NCBI RefSeq assembly: GCF_003751085.1
Contig: NZ_RJJY01000001.1
Location: 4,774,001 to 4,838,000, forward strand
From: Micromonospora sp. Llam0
GTDB lineage: Bacteria; Actinomycetota; Actinomycetes; Mycobacteriales; Micromonosporaceae
Reading direction: 5' to 3'
Length of the DNA stretch: 64,000 nucleotides
Part shown: positions 9,471-21,800 of the stretch, piece by piece
How positions within the stretch are numbered: the first letter of the stretch is position 1
How the letters are laid out: each line of letters opens with the position of its first letter
Program-made: the position numbers and the translations under genes
Notes under the pieces: generated by a model
What the model was told of the DNA's origin: nothing
Database searches by the model: none
Seen by the model: the letters and a program-made list of their open reading frames with translations, nothing else

Positions 9471-9747
9471 TCACTCTTCGACCTCGGCCAACTCCCGTAA
9501 CTCATCCGTGTTTCTTAATGATCGAGGGGCCGCCCGCTCGGTCCCGGGCGACGGCTTCCATGAGCCGCCTCGCGTTCGCGGGAGACCGAAGCAGGTGCAC
9601 GGTTTCTTACCAGGCGTCGTAGTCCTCCGCCGACATGAGCACCACGTCCCCGCTGCGCGAGCTGATGCGTATCGGGTCGTGGTCGACGTTGACCCGCTCG
9701 ATGAGGGAAAACAGGCGCTGCCGCGCTTCGCGTGCACTGATGGACAT
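9471..9747 (-). pseudogene. YefM/Phd-type antitoxin, interrupted
   Basis: ATG 9747 follows AAGGAG and opens MSISAREARQRLFSLIERVN, with VVLMSAEDYDAW later: a typical YefM N-terminal DNA-binding domain. A TAA at 9609-9607 stands where relatives have Gln (DYDAW-Q-ETVHLL); one base change from CAA explains it. Reading on gives ETVHLLRSPANARRLMEAVA, then a frameshift near 9515 restores TDELRELAEVEE and the stop at 9471. A truncated 46-residue DNA-binding fragment could still be made. Together with the toxin remnant this is a decayed toxin-antitoxin operon. Confidence 0.75.
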
Positions 9748-9850
9748 GGTTGCGCTCCTTCCAGCAGGTACAGACCCGACTCGCCTGGGCCCGGGCGCCG
9801 GACGGCCGCCCAACCCGCAGCCGGAACTCCCTTGGGCGGCGTCGCCTGCC

Positions 9851-11347
9851 CTACGGCGGCGGATAGAACATGCCCTGGGCGGTCACCGACGGACTGGCCG
9901 CCGACTCGTTGCCGGCGGCGTCGACGGCGACCACCGTGTACGTGTGCCACGTCGCCCCGCCCACCGCCAGCGTCAGCTGGGTCCCGTCGGTCGCGCCGAC
10001 GACGGTCGCACCCTCGTACACCCGGTAACTCACGGCAGGCTCGCCTCCGGTGGAGGCAGACCACGCCAGGGTGAGCCGAGCGTCGGTGGGCCAGTTGCCG
10101 GGGGCGTTGCCAATCACCTCGAGCGACGCCGGTGCCGCCGGCCGGGCGGCGGGACCGGGTGCGGTGGTGACCCGCGCTCGGGCGGAGCGGGGGGTCTCGC
10201 CGCAGGACTGAGGGAGGGTCGCGCTGACCCGGTAGACATGCCGGGACGCGGACGGCAGACCGGAGACGACCGTCTCCGGGTAGCGGGAGGTGGCGACGGC
10301 CGTGTCACCGTCCCAGACGGTGTACGAGACGGCGGTGGCGTCGAAGGTCCAGCCCAGCCGCACCGACGACGGGGAGAGCGCGATCGCCGTCAGCTCGACC
10401 GGCTTGGGCGGGCTGCTCAGGCAGGTCTCGGTCCCGGCCGACACCGCTGGGCTGTGCGTCGACTCGTTGCCGGCGGAATCGAGCGCGGCGATGGTGAAGC
10501 GGTGCCAGGTGGCGTGGAAGAGCCGCTGGACGGTGACTGCGGTGCCGACGCTGACGGCGACCCGGGTGCCGCCCTCGTAGACCGCGTACCGGTCCGGCGG
10601 CGTTCCGGCCGGCGCGGTCCAGGCCAGGCCGATTGTGGTGTCGGTGCGCCCGGTGACGGTGAGGCCGGTAGGCGCGGCGGGCCGCGCGGGATCGCCGGCG
10701 GCGGTCGTGGCGCTGGTTGAGCCGACCAGTTCGTCGGATCCGGGACCGCACCGGTTGAGCCGGTAGAGCCGGATCTGGTGATCGGTGGCGGGCGCCAGAC
10801 CGCCGACCCGGGCGCTGGTCAACGACGTCCAGCCCAGGCTGACGCCGTCCACCCGCAGTTCCAGCTCGCCGCCGAGCGGGTGCCGGGGCCAGGAGAGCGA
10901 GACCGCCGACGCGGTGGCGGCGGTGACGGTGATCGGCAGGGTCGGGGTCGGCAGACACTCCGGGTTGACCCCGGAGAGCCAGGAGCGGCCGGTTACCGGG
11001 TCGGTCGGCGCCGACTCCCGCCCGTGCCGGTCGACGGCGGTGACGGTGTACACGTGCGACGAGCCGAAGGGCACGTTCATCGTCGTCGACGTGGTGCTGG
11101 TGCGGGCGACCACTTCTCCGCCCTCGTACACCCGGAAGGAGTGGACCCGTGGCCCGGTGGGCGGCTGCTGCCAGGTCAGGCTGATCGAGGTGCCGTTGGT
11201 GCTGGCCCAGAGCGCGGTCGGGGTCGTCGGGCCGGCCGGTCCGCCGTACCGCGCGGCGGCGGGGGATGCGCCGAGCAGGACGACGGCGATGAGTGCGGCG
11301 CTGGTCAGCGCGGCGGCACCGCCGCGCCAGTGGGATGGGGTACGCAC
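9851..11347 (-). CDS. Secreted fibronectin type III repeat protein
   Basis: 498 residues with a Sec signal peptide (~1-33; basic start, ALTSAALIAVVLLGASPAAA). Five fibronectin type III domains of ~85-95 residues follow, each opening with P-x-x-P-T/A-x-L and carrying W-x-x-P plus Y-x-V-Y/W motifs (SLTWQQPP...FRVYEGG; GLAWTAPA...YAVYEGG; LAWSASTGG...YRVYEGA). Repeats 1, 3 and 5 are closest to each other and share VVAVDAAGNES-type ends. No catalytic or anchoring domain is visible. Likely an extracellular binding protein, or the accessory half of a polysaccharide-degrading system; the target is unknown. GTG/ATG choice: the start at 11347 begins MRTPSHWRG. Confidence 0.85.
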   Translation of the reverse strand: MRTPSHWRGGAAALTSAALIAVVLLGASPAAARYGGPAGPTTPTALWASTNGTSISLTWQQPPTGPRVHSFRVYEGGEVVARTSTTSTTMNVPFGSSHVYTVTAVDRHGRESAPTDPVTGRSWLSGVNPECLPTPTLPITVTAATASAVSLSWPRHPLGGELELRVDGVSLGWTSLTSARVGGLAPATDHQIRLYRLNRCGPGSDELVGSTSATTAAGDPARPAAPTGLTVTGRTDTTIGLAWTAPAGTPPDRYAVYEGGTRVAVSVGTAVTVQRLFHATWHRFTIAALDSAGNESTHSPAVSAGTETCLSSPPKPVELTAIALSPSSVRLGWTFDATAVSYTVWDGDTAVATSRYPETVVSGLPSASRHVYRVSATLPQSCGETPRSARARVTTAPGPAARPAAPASLEVIGNAPGNWPTDARLTLAWSASTGGEPAVSYRVYEGATVVGATDGTQLTLAVGGATWHTYTVVAVDAAGNESAASPSVTAQGMFYPPP

Positions 11348-11373
11348 AGCTGTCCCTCCAATGACACCGACCA

Positions 11374-11395
11374 GTTATCGACCTCAATCGATAAC
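11374..11395. promoter_or_regulatory. Inverted repeat upstream of FnIII gene
   Basis: GTTATCGA and TCGATAAC form perfect 8-bp arms around a 6-bp spacer, 26 bp upstream of the start at 11347. The sequence is A/T-richer than its surroundings. It could be an operator or a leader hairpin; no regulator in the window is obviously linked to it. Confidence 0.45.
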
Positions 11396-11886
11396 ACCTA
11401 GGAAACTGGTGTGTCGACGCCATGTCAAGCGCGGGTGGACCACACTGGCAGACATTGGACAGAGGGTCCGGTCCACCAAAAAGACCCTTATGTCATGATA
11501 AAAAAGAACCAGTTCTTGCTCGAGTTGCAGGTTTGGGATATTCAGATGGTGCTAGACAGCTACCGATCTTGACGTCTATTTGGATTACTGACTGAGGACC
11601 GGTAATACAGAGCGAAAGATGATCTGGCACCACTCAGACATGAACCGGTTCTCACGGAAGACGTTCACGCATGACCGACGCCCGACGGACCGCAGCAAGA
11701 TTCAGGTCTGCACCAAGGGACCGCACCCTTCGTCGATCAAGGCACATTTTCGGTAAAGACCAGGCCACCCTGCAAGGCTAGCTGTTTCATTCGCCGGAAA
11801 GTGCGCCTCCACCGCACTCCCTGTGTCCAACGCGATTGGCCGCCCACTCGGCGGTGACCAGCGGAAAGACCTGCGATGGAGAGAAC
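11396..11886. other. Gene-free upstream region of the PTM operon
   Basis: About 490 bp between the divergent FnIII gene and the first PTM gene. It is A/T-rich for this genome (for example CATGATAAAAAAGAACC near 11495). The short open frames here lack a ribosome site and typical codon use. It should hold the operon promoter, but no confident -10/-35 pair or operator could be assigned. Low GC here may reflect horizontal acquisition of the cluster or simply a long promoter region. Confidence 0.5.
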
Positions 11887-12813
11887 GTGAACATTTCCCA
11901 CGAGTACGACAGCACCCTGTCCCCGCCTGCGCCAGAGCCCCGCTCCATCGCCATGGCGCGCGCCGCCGCACGGATCGTAACGTATCCGATCCTGGTCGTC
12001 GCCATGATCGTAGTCAGCGTGATCGCGCTGCGGCACGGGTGGAACCTAGGTGCCGTCAACTTCGTCTTTCTGATCGGCACGCTCGCCTATCTCGCGATCC
12101 TTGAGCGTCTGATCCCGTACGAACCGACCTGGCACCCGAGCTTGCGTGAGTGGCGCTGGTACGGGATCTACTTCCTGCTGACCTTGCTCGGCGGCGGGCT
12201 GGCACAGCTGCCGATCATGGCTGTCGTCGGGGCGGTCGCCGCGCCCCAGGGGTGGCTGCCGCTGTGGGTGGAGATGCCGTTCGCGCTGCTGCTCGGTTCG
12301 CTGGCCAGCTATGTGATGCACCGGCTCGGGCACACCAACGCCTGGCTGTGGCGGCTTCACGGGGTGCACCACGTGCCAGACAAGGTCAATGTCGGCAACA
12401 ACGGCGTCAACCACATCTTCGACATCGTCCTCGCCCAGGGCGCGGTGCAGTTGACGCTCGCCTTCGCCGGCTTCTCCGAGCCGGCCGTCTTCGTCATCGG
12501 CCTGCTCGTCATCGTGCAGGGCTACTTCATCCACGCCAACATCGACGTGCGTATCGGTTGGCTGAACTATGTTTTCACCAGTCCGGAGCAGCACCGTCTG
12601 CATCACAGCACGGACCTCGCCGAGGCGGGGAATTTCGGCTCCGATCTGTCGATCTGGGATCAGCTCTTCGGCACCTTCACATGGCGTTCGGGTCGCCGCC
12701 CATTAGCGGTCGGGCTGCACAATCCGACATCGTTCCCACCGACCGGGGACGTCGTCGCCAGCCTGTTGCACCCGTGGCGCGCCCGCGCCGGTGCCCGAGG
12801 TCCGCGTCGCTGA
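11887..12813 (+). CDS. ftdA: Sterol desaturase/fatty-acid hydroxylase-family protein (PTM hydroxylase)
   Basis: 308 residues, di-iron membrane oxygenase. At least four hydrophobic segments and the three-box His pattern: HRLGH (145-149), HGVHH (158-162) and HRLHH (236-240), plus H-A-N near 216. GTG 11887 is chosen because GGAGA precedes it; the open frame reaches back to 11836 without a ribosome site. In PTM clusters (HSAF, frontalamide) the homologous enzyme hydroxylates the beta carbon of the ornithine unit. The position 54 bp before the PKS-NRPS gene on the same strand supports that role. The symbol is given by analogy to frontalamide ftdA. Confidence 0.85.
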   Translation: MNISHEYDSTLSPPAPEPRSIAMARAAARIVTYPILVVAMIVVSVIALRHGWNLGAVNFVFLIGTLAYLAILERLIPYEPTWHPSLREWRWYGIYFLLTLLGGGLAQLPIMAVVGAVAAPQGWLPLWVEMPFALLLGSLASYVMHRLGHTNAWLWRLHGVHHVPDKVNVGNNGVNHIFDIVLAQGAVQLTLAFAGFSEPAVFVIGLLVIVQGYFIHANIDVRIGWLNYVFTSPEQHRLHHSTDLAEAGNFGSDLSIWDQLFGTFTWRSGRRPLAVGLHNPTSFPPTGDVVASLLHPWRARAGARGPRR

Positions 12814-12867
12814 CAACCACGTGCGCGTCTTCCGCTCGTCCGTACCGCGACCCAGAAGGACTTGACA

Positions 12868-15800
12868 ATGACGTACTCCCGCGCGGCCGGGGCGCAAGAG
12901 CAGAACCCGGCGAATGCCGGCGGCTCGGAAAAGATCGCAATCATCGGCATCGGCTGTCGTATGCCCGGTGGTGCCTCGGACTACCGGACGTTCTGGCAGA
13001 ACGTCGTCAACGGTCAGGATTGCATTACCGAAACACCCTCGGACCGCTACGACGTCGCCACCCTCGGCAGCCGGGACAGGACCAAACCGGGGCGGTTGGT
13101 CGGTGGCCGGGGCGGCTACATCGACGGAGTGGCCGAATTCGACCCGGCCTTCTTCGGCATCAGCCCCCGAGAGGCCGAACACATGGATCCGCAGCAGCGC
13201 AAGCTGCTGGAGGTCAGCTGGGATGCGCTGGAGGACGGTGGGCAGAAGCCGACGGAGCTGGCTGGACGGGACGTCGGGGTGTTCATCGGCGCGTTCACCT
13301 TGGACTACAAGATCCTGCAGTTCGCGGACCTGAGCTTCGAGACCCTGGCGGCGCACACGGCGACCGGAACCATGATGACGATGGTGTCGAACCGCATCTC
13401 GTACTGCTTCGACTTCCGCGGCCCCAGCGTGTCGATCGACACCGCGTGTAGTTCCTCCCTGGTAGCCGTACACCTGGCCCGGCAGAGCCTGTTGCGCGGG
13501 GAGATCGACCTTGCGCTCGCCGGCGGGACACTGCTGCACCTGACCCCGCAGTACACCATCGCCGAGACGAAGGGTGGCTTCCTGTCCGCGGATGGCCGCT
13601 CGCGGCCCTTCGACGCGTCGGCCAACGGGTACGTCCGTGCCGAGGGCGTCGGGGCGGTCGCGCTGAAACGGCTGTCGGACGCGCTGGCGGACGGTGATCC
13701 GATCCACGCGGTGATCATCGGCAGCGGCGTCAACCAGGACGGCCGGACCAATGGCATCACCGTGCCGAACGCCGACGCCCAGGCCACCCTCATCGAGCGG
13801 GTGTGCGCCGAGGCCGGGATCGCCCCTGGCAGCCTGCAGTACGTGGAGGCGCACGGTACCTCCACCCCGGTCGGTGACCCTATCGAGGCCAAGGCGTTGG
13901 GCCGGGTGCTGGCGATCGGCCGCCGGCCCGGGGAGACCTGCTACATCGGGTCGGTGAAGACGAACATCGGGCACACCGAGTCCGCCGCCGGCGTCGCCGG
14001 TCTGATCAAGACCGCGATGTCCGTGAAGCACCGCATCATCGCCCCGCAGATCAACTTCGATCAGGTCAACCCCGAGATCGATCTGACGTCCCTGCCGTTC
14101 GAGATCCCTACCGCGCCCACGCCGTGGCCGCAGCACCAGGGGCCGGCCCGTGCCGGGGTCAACTCCTTCGGCTTCGGCGGCACCAATGCGCATGTGCTGC
14201 TCGAAGAGCCACCGCAACGGCCGGACGTGATCGCGCCCACAGCCGGCCCACCGGCGTACACGATCCTTCCCCTGACTGCCCGCGACCCCGATGCGCTGCC
14301 GGCTCTCGCCGAGGGCATCCGCAGGGAGTTGGCTGGGGCCGACGGACACGACGCCGTCGCGCTGGCCGACCTCGGCTACACGCTGGCCCGCCGCCGCCAG
14401 CACCACGAACACCGCTTGTCCATCGTGTATCCGAGTCGGGCGCAGGTGCGCTCGGACCGGGCCTCGCTGGACACGGCACTGGCCGCCTATCTGCGCGGCG
14501 ATCCGCATTCACATGTGTTCGTCGACCAGCGACGCGACGCGCACGAGTGTGCGCTGGTGTGGGTGTTCACCGGCATGGGCCCGCAGTGGTGGGCGATGGG
14601 CCGCCAACTGTACGCCGACGAGCCGGTGTACCGGGACGCGATCGGCCGCTGCGACCGGGCGATCCGGCGGATCGCCGGCTGGTCGTTGATCAACGAGTTG
14701 AACGCCGACGAGGTCGACTCGCGGATGGCCGAGACCTGGCTCGCGCAGCCGGCCAACTTCGCGGTCCAGGTCGGCCTGGCAGCCCTGTGGCGCAGCTACG
14801 GTGTACGGCCCGACGCGATCGTGGGACACAGCACCGGTGAGGTGGCGGCCTTCTACGAGGCCGGCGTCTACTCCCTCGAAGAGGCGGTCAGGATCGTCGT
14901 ACACCGCAGTCGGCTGCAGCAGAAGCTCGTCGGGACCGGCACCATGCTCGCGGTCGGGCTCACCGAAGCCGAGGCTGAGCACCGGATCCGGCGCTATGGC
15001 GAACGGGTCTCCGTGGCCGCGGTCAACAGCCCCGGCGCGGTGACCCTCGCCGGTGACGAAGGCACCCTCGCGGGCCTCGCCGCCGAGCTCACCGCAGAGC
15101 AGACCTTCGCCAAGCTCGTCGCCGTACGCGTGCCGTACCACAGCGCCGCCATGGACATGATCAAGGACGAGCTGCTCGCCTCACTGCACGGCCTCGCCCC
15201 GCGCCCGGCCCAGGTGCCCGTCTACCTCACCGGACAGGACGGCGTGGCGCAGGGCCCCGAACTCGACGCCGACTACTGGTGGCGCAACGTCCGCGACAGC
15301 GTACGGTTCCGTGGCGCGGTCGATCGGCTCGTCGACGACGGATACCGCCTCTTTCTCGAGATCGGCCCGCATCCGGTGCTCGGCCACTCCGTTCAGGAAT
15401 GCCTCGCCAGCAGGGATGTGCAGGGTCGTACCCTGCCGTCGATCCGGCGGGGGGAAGACGAACCGCAGCGCATGGTCATGTCCCTCGCCGCCCTGCACAG
15501 CCTCGGTGTTGAGATCGCCTGGGACGTCCTGCACCCGGTCGGGACACCGGTGCCGCTCCCCCGTTACCCGTTCCGGCGCGACCGCTACTGGGTGGAGCCG
15601 CGATCGGTCGCGCAGGTCCGGCTCGGACAGCGGGACCACCCGTTGCTCGGCCGGCGGTTGTCCAACGCCGAGCCCACCTGGGAGGTGAGGCTCGACACCG
15701 AGGACATGCCGTACCTCGACGACCACCGGATCCAGGGAAACACCGTGTTCCCGGCCGCCGGCTACCTCGAAATGGCGGCGCAGGCGGTCATCGCGCTCAC

Positions 15801-18800
15801 CGACGGCGGCGCGGCGAGGTTGGCCGACGTCGAACTACGCAGGGCTCTGTTCCTGTCCGCCGGTGAGTCCCGGACCGTGCAGCTGTCAGTGACCGCCGAA
15901 TCCGGCGAGTTCACCGTCGCCTCGATCGCCGGCGACGCCGCCGACCACGCCGTGCACGCCAGCGGGATCCTGCTGACCGGCCAACCCGGCCGGCGCGTTG
16001 CCCGGCTGGCCGCCGCCGCGGTACGGCAGCGCCTGGCACACCACCTCGACGGCGCACGGTGCTACGCGGACCTCGCCGCCCTCGGCTACCACTACGGCCC
16101 GACCTTCCAGGGCATCGAGCAGGTGTGGATCGGCCCAGACGAGGCGCTGGCGCGGATCCGGCTCCCGGCCGCACTCGACGGCTCCGCCGGCGGCTACCAC
16201 GTCCACCCGGTGCTGCTCGACGCCTGCTTCCAGACCCTACTGACCCCGCAGCTGCTCGACGCCGCAGGTCCGGACGAGGAACGCACCGGCATCCGGCTGC
16301 CGTTGTCGATCGCGGAGGTACGCCTCGACCCGGTCGGCGACCAGGCGCTGTGGGCACACACGACGATCGTGCGGCATGACGCCGACGGGTTGATCGGCGA
16401 CATCGCGGTCTACGCCGACGACGGCACCCCGGTAGGCCACATCGGCGGCTTCCGCGCCGCAGACGTGGAAAAGGCCACCGCCGCTGTCGGTGTCGGTGTC
16501 GGCACGATCGACAGCTGGCTCGCCGAACTCCAGTGGGTCCAGCGGGAAGCCCTGACCGACCCGGAGGCACAACCCACGGCCGCCGATCGGGCCGGTGACC
16601 GGTGGCTGGTCTTCGCCGACCGGAACGGCCTGGCCGAAGAACTGGCGGATCTGGTGACGGCCCGCGGCGGTCACTGCCACCTCGTCCGGCCCGGACCTGG
16701 CTTCCACCTCGACCGCGATGGTGCGGGCTCGACGGTGCGACCGGGCCGCGCCGACGAACTGCACCGCCTCCTCACCGAATTGCGCGCGGCCGGCTTCGGA
16801 CCATTCCACAACGTGGTGCACCTGTGGGGCCTGGACCTGCCGCCGCTTGACCGCACCGCCATCGGCGAGTTCGCCGAGCACACCAGCCTCGGCGTCTACT
16901 CCCTGGTCGCGCTCGCCCAGGCACTGCTCGCCCAGGGGACCGACGGTCGGCTGCACGTCGTCGCCAGAGGCACCCAGGCGGTGCAGGCAGCGGATCCGGT
17001 GGCGCCGATGGGCGCGCCCGTCTGGGGCGTCTGCCGAGTGCTGCGCCACCAGGAGTTGCTCAATCACCCGGGCAAGCTGATCGACCTCGGCCCGGCCGGC
17101 GGCCGGGACCGGACCGCCCGGCGGGCGGAGGCAGCGGCCCTGCTACGGGAGCTGGCCGTCGACGACGAGGACGAGATCGCCCTGCGCGGCGACCACCGGT
17201 ACACCAGCCGGCTGCGGCCGGCCGACGAGCTGACCCGCCCGCTGCCGCTACGCCTGCGCGCCGACGGCGCCTACCTGGTGACCGGCGCGTTCGGCGCGCT
17301 GGGCCGGCTGCTGTGCCGCACCCTCGTACGCCGGGGTGCCCGCCGGCTCATCCTCCTCGGGCGCAGCCCGGTCCCGCCCCGGCGGCGGTGGGGCGAGCCT
17401 GGCTGGGACGGCGCGGTCCGCGACCGGATCGACTTCCTCATGGAGCTGGAGAAGCTCGGCTGTCAACCGATCCTGGCCCGGCTCGACGTCACCGACGAAG
17501 CCGCGCTGACCGGCTGGCTGGCCGATCACCGCGCCAGCCAGGCACCGCCGATCCGCGGCGTGTTCCACCTCGCCGGCCAGGTCCGCGACACGCTGCTCCC
17601 CGAGATGGACCGGGCGGCGTTCGACACCGCGTACGCGCCCAAGGTGCTCGGCGCGTACCTGCTGCACCGTCACCTGAACGACGAACCGCTGGAGCACTTC
17701 GTGCTGTTCGCCTCGATCGCCTCGCTGCTCACCACCGCCGGGCAGAGCAACTATGCGGCCGGCAACGCCTTCCTGGACGCGCTGGCGCAGCATCGCCGCG
17801 CCACCGGACTGCCGGCGCTGAGCCTGGACTGGGGGCCGTGGGCGACCGGAATGATCGAGGAGCTCGGCCTGGTCCACCACTACCGGCACAGCCGCGGCAT
17901 GAGCTCGCTGTCGCCGGCTGCTGGCATGGCGGTGCTCGAACGGGTGATCGGGCAGGACCGGGCGCAGCTGCTGGTGGCCACCATCGTGGACTGGCCAACC
18001 TTCCTTTCCTGGTACACCTCCGAACCGCCGCTGGTGGCCGACCTCGCGGCGACGGCGGCGCAGCCGCCGGACGCGGGCGGCGAAAGCTTCCTGGACGTGT
18101 TCCGCGACGCGGACGGTGACCGGCGGCGCCAACTGCTCGGCGAGCGGTTCACCGCAGTGGTGGCGGCCGTGCTCAGGGTGCCCCCGGAACGGGTGGACCC
18201 GGCATCGAGCGTCGCCGCCCTGGGACTGGACTCGCTGCTCGCCATGGAGCTGCGCGCCCGCATCGCGGCCGAGATCCACGTCGCCCTGCCGGTGGTGGCG
18301 CTGCTCAGCGGCGCAGCGGTCGCCGACCTGATCGAGCAGGCGCACGATGAGCTCGTCGACCTGCTCACCACGGACACCGCCACCAGCGGTGCCGACGTCG
18401 AGGTGTACAGCGACGAGCAGTGCTATCCGTTGACCCAGAACCAGAAGGCACTGTGGTTCCTCAAGCAGCTCAACCCCGACGGTTACGCCTACAACATCGG
18501 CGGTGCGGTCGAGGTGCGGGTCGAACTGGACGCGGGGCTGATGTTCGAGGCCGTCCGAGCCCTCATCGCGCGCCATCCCAGCCTGCGGGCGAACTTCCTG
18601 CTCGAACAGGGCCAGTCGGACCTGGGCCGGCGTGCCGGCCACCGCCAGCCGGTGCAACGGATCCACCCGCAGATCAGGGCGGACGTCGCCCTGTTCGACG
18701 TGCGTGACCGGGCGTGGACCGACGTCTACCAGATGATCATCCAGGAGTACCGCCGCCCGTACGACCTCGAGCGCGACCCGCTGGTGCGCTTCCGGCTGTT

Positions 18801-21800
18801 CCGGCTCGGCCCACAGCGGTGGGTCATCATGAAGGCCGTCCACCACATCATCTCGGACGCCATCTCCACCTTCACCTTCATCGAGGAACTGCTCGCCGTC
18901 TACGAAGGGCTGCGCCGGGGCGAACCCGCGCAGCTACCGCCGGTGTCCGCCCACTACCTGGACTTCCTCAACTGGCAGAACAGATTTCTCGGCAGCCCGC
19001 AGGCGAGCAGGTCGCTGGACTACTGGCGTTCGCACCTGCCAGCCGAGGTGCCGATCCTCAACCTGCCGACCGACAAACCACGTCCGGCGGTGCAGACCAA
19101 CAACGGAGCCTCGGAGTTCTTCACGCTGGATCCGGACCTCACCACACGGGTGCACGCGACGGCCCGCGACCACAACGCGACCGTGTTCATGGTGCTGCTG
19201 TGCGCCTACTTTGTCCTGCTGCACCGCTACTCCGGGCAGGACGACGTCATCGTGGGCAGCCCGGTGACCGGGCGGACCGAGGAGGAGTTCGCCTCGACCT
19301 ACGGGTACTTCGTCAACCCGCTACCGCTGCGCGCTGACCTGTCCGGCGATCCTTCGATCGCCGACCTGCTGAACCAGGTACGCACAACCGTGCTCAACGG
19401 GCTGGACAACCAGGACTACCCGTTCGTGCTGTTGGTGGAGCAGTTGGGCCTGCACCACGATCCCAGCCGGTCGGCGGTCTTCCAGACGATGTTCATCCTG
19501 CTCACCCACAAGGTGGCGACGGAGAAGTACGGCTACCGGCTGGAGTACATCGAACTTCCGGAGGAGGAAGGGCAGTTCGACCTGACCCTGTCGGTCTACG
19601 AGGACGAGGCCGACCACCAGTTCCACTGCGTCCTCAAGTACAACACCGACCTGTTCCTGCCCGAGACCGTACGACGGATCGCACGGCACTACGTCCAGCT
19701 GCTCGACACGATGAGCCGGTCGGCGCCCGAGCAGCCGGTCCGCCAGCTGGAGCTGCTCGGCGCGGACGAGCGCGAACGTCTCCTCGACGATTGGAGCGGC
19801 GCACGGCAGCAGGTCCCACACGACGTCCCGGTCCACGAGCTGATGGCCAGGGTCGCCGCGCAGCGGCCGGACGCCGTCGCCGTCGTGGCGCCGGCAGGTC
19901 CCAGCGGCGCGGCTTTCGGATCCGCCGACACTCGCCGGCTGGACTACGCCACCCTGGAACGGCGGTCGCGGCAACTCGCGCACCGGCTGCGCCGCCTCGG
20001 CGTACGTGACGGCGCGGTGGTCGCGCTCTGCCTGGACAAGTCACCGGAGCTGATCACCGCAGTGCTCGCGGTGCTCCGGGCCGGCGGTGCCTATCTGCCA
20101 CTCGACGCCGACTATCCGGCTGAACGGCTGGCGTACATGCTGCGCAACGCCGGGGCCACCCTGGTGCTCGCCGACGGCGCGGCCCGCGGCGGCATCAGCG
20201 GCATGGTCGGAGTATCCGGCCGGGTGCTGGACCTGCACTCGCTGCTGCGGGCGGCCGGAAACGAGCCCGACGCCGCCCTCGACGTGCGCGTCGGCCTGGA
20301 CGACCCGGCCTACGTCGTTTACACCTCCGGTTCGACCGGTCTGCCGAAGGCCGTCCAGGTCACCCACCGCAACCTGGCCGCGGTGTACAGCGGCTGGCGA
20401 CAGGAGTACCGCCTCGACGAGGTGCGGGTACACCTGCAGATGGCCAGCTTCGCGTTCGACGTGTTCGCCGGCGACCTCGTCCGCGCGCTCTGCTCCGGCG
20501 GCACCCTGGTCCTGGTCGACCGCGATCTGTTGTTCAACACCGACCGGCTGTACCGCACGATGGTCAGCGAACGCGTCGACTGCGGCGAGTTCGTCCCCGC
20601 CGTCGCCCGCGGGCTGCTCGCCTACTGTGCACGTGAGAGACGCCGGCTGGAGTTCATGCGCCTGCTGATCGTCGGCTCCGACATCTGGACCGTCGAGGAG
20701 TACCAGCGTCTGCGCGCGCTCGGCGGCCCGCACACCCGGGTGGTCAACTCGTACGGCCTGAGCGAAGCGACCATCGACAGCACCTACTTCGACGGCCCGC
20801 CGGACACCCTCGATCCCGGCCACGTCGTGCCGATCGGGCGGCCGTTCCCGAACAGCGCCGTCTACCTGCTCGACGAGCAGGGCGGGCTGGTGCCGCCCGG
20901 CGTACCCGGCGAGTTGTGGGTCGGTGGCCATGGCGTGGCGACCGGCTATGCCGGCGACGCCGAGCAGACCGCGCAGCGCTTCGTCACCCGGACGTTGAGC
21001 CGTCGGCCGGGTGCCCTGCCGGTGCGGCTCTACCGCACCGGGGACCTCGCCCGCTGGGCAGCCGACGGCGTCCTGCACCTGTTGGGCCGGGCGGACACAC
21101 AGGTCAAGGTACGCGGACATCGAGTCGAGACCGGTGAGGTCGAGTCCCTGCTGAAGGCGCTGCCCGCCGTGGCGGAGGCGGTGGTCGTGGTCCGCCCGGA
21201 CGCCGGTGGCGAAGCCGTCCTCTGCGCGTACTACGTGCTAGCCGACGGTGCGGTGCTGGACCGGCGGGAACTGCGCAGCCACCTCGCCGACCACCTGCCC
21301 ACGTTCATGATCCCGGCGCACCTCGACCAACTGTCGGCGCTGCCGCTGACCCCCAACGGCAAGGTCGACGTGGCGGCGCTCCCACCGCCCGGTCCTGACC
21401 CCGAGCAGAGGCGGGACGACCCGCCGGTGACGCTGTACGAGACCCGGATGGCCGAGCACTGGCGGGCGCTGCTCAACCTCGACGAGATCGGGCTGCGGCA
21501 GGACTTCTTCGAGGCGGGGGGAAGCTCGATCAAGCTCGTCGAGCTGATCTACGGTTTGCAGACCGAGTTCAACATCGAGATCCCGGTCAGCCGCCTCTTC
21601 CAGATCTCCACCCTGCACGGCATGGCGAAAACGGTGGAGCACATCGTCACCGGGCGGCTCACCGGGGGGCAGCCGTATCTGACGTTCAACCCGGCGGACC
21701 GTCCGGCGCTGTTCTGCTTCCCACCTGCCGGCGGGCACGGGCTGATCTACCGGCAGTTCGTCATGCATCTGCCCGAGTACCACGCTGTGGGGTTCAACCA

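Noticed and set aside
11396..11886. Small minus-strand frames (11702-12080) as a regulator of the PTM operon
   Set aside because: No helix-turn-helix, no ribosome site, and they run into the hydroxylase gene antisense.
12703..14508. Long minus-strand open frame of 601 codons opposite the KS-AT region
   Set aside because: Very Arg/Gly-rich with no domain, and antisense to a gene with intact catalytic motifs. It is the usual third-position-GC shadow.
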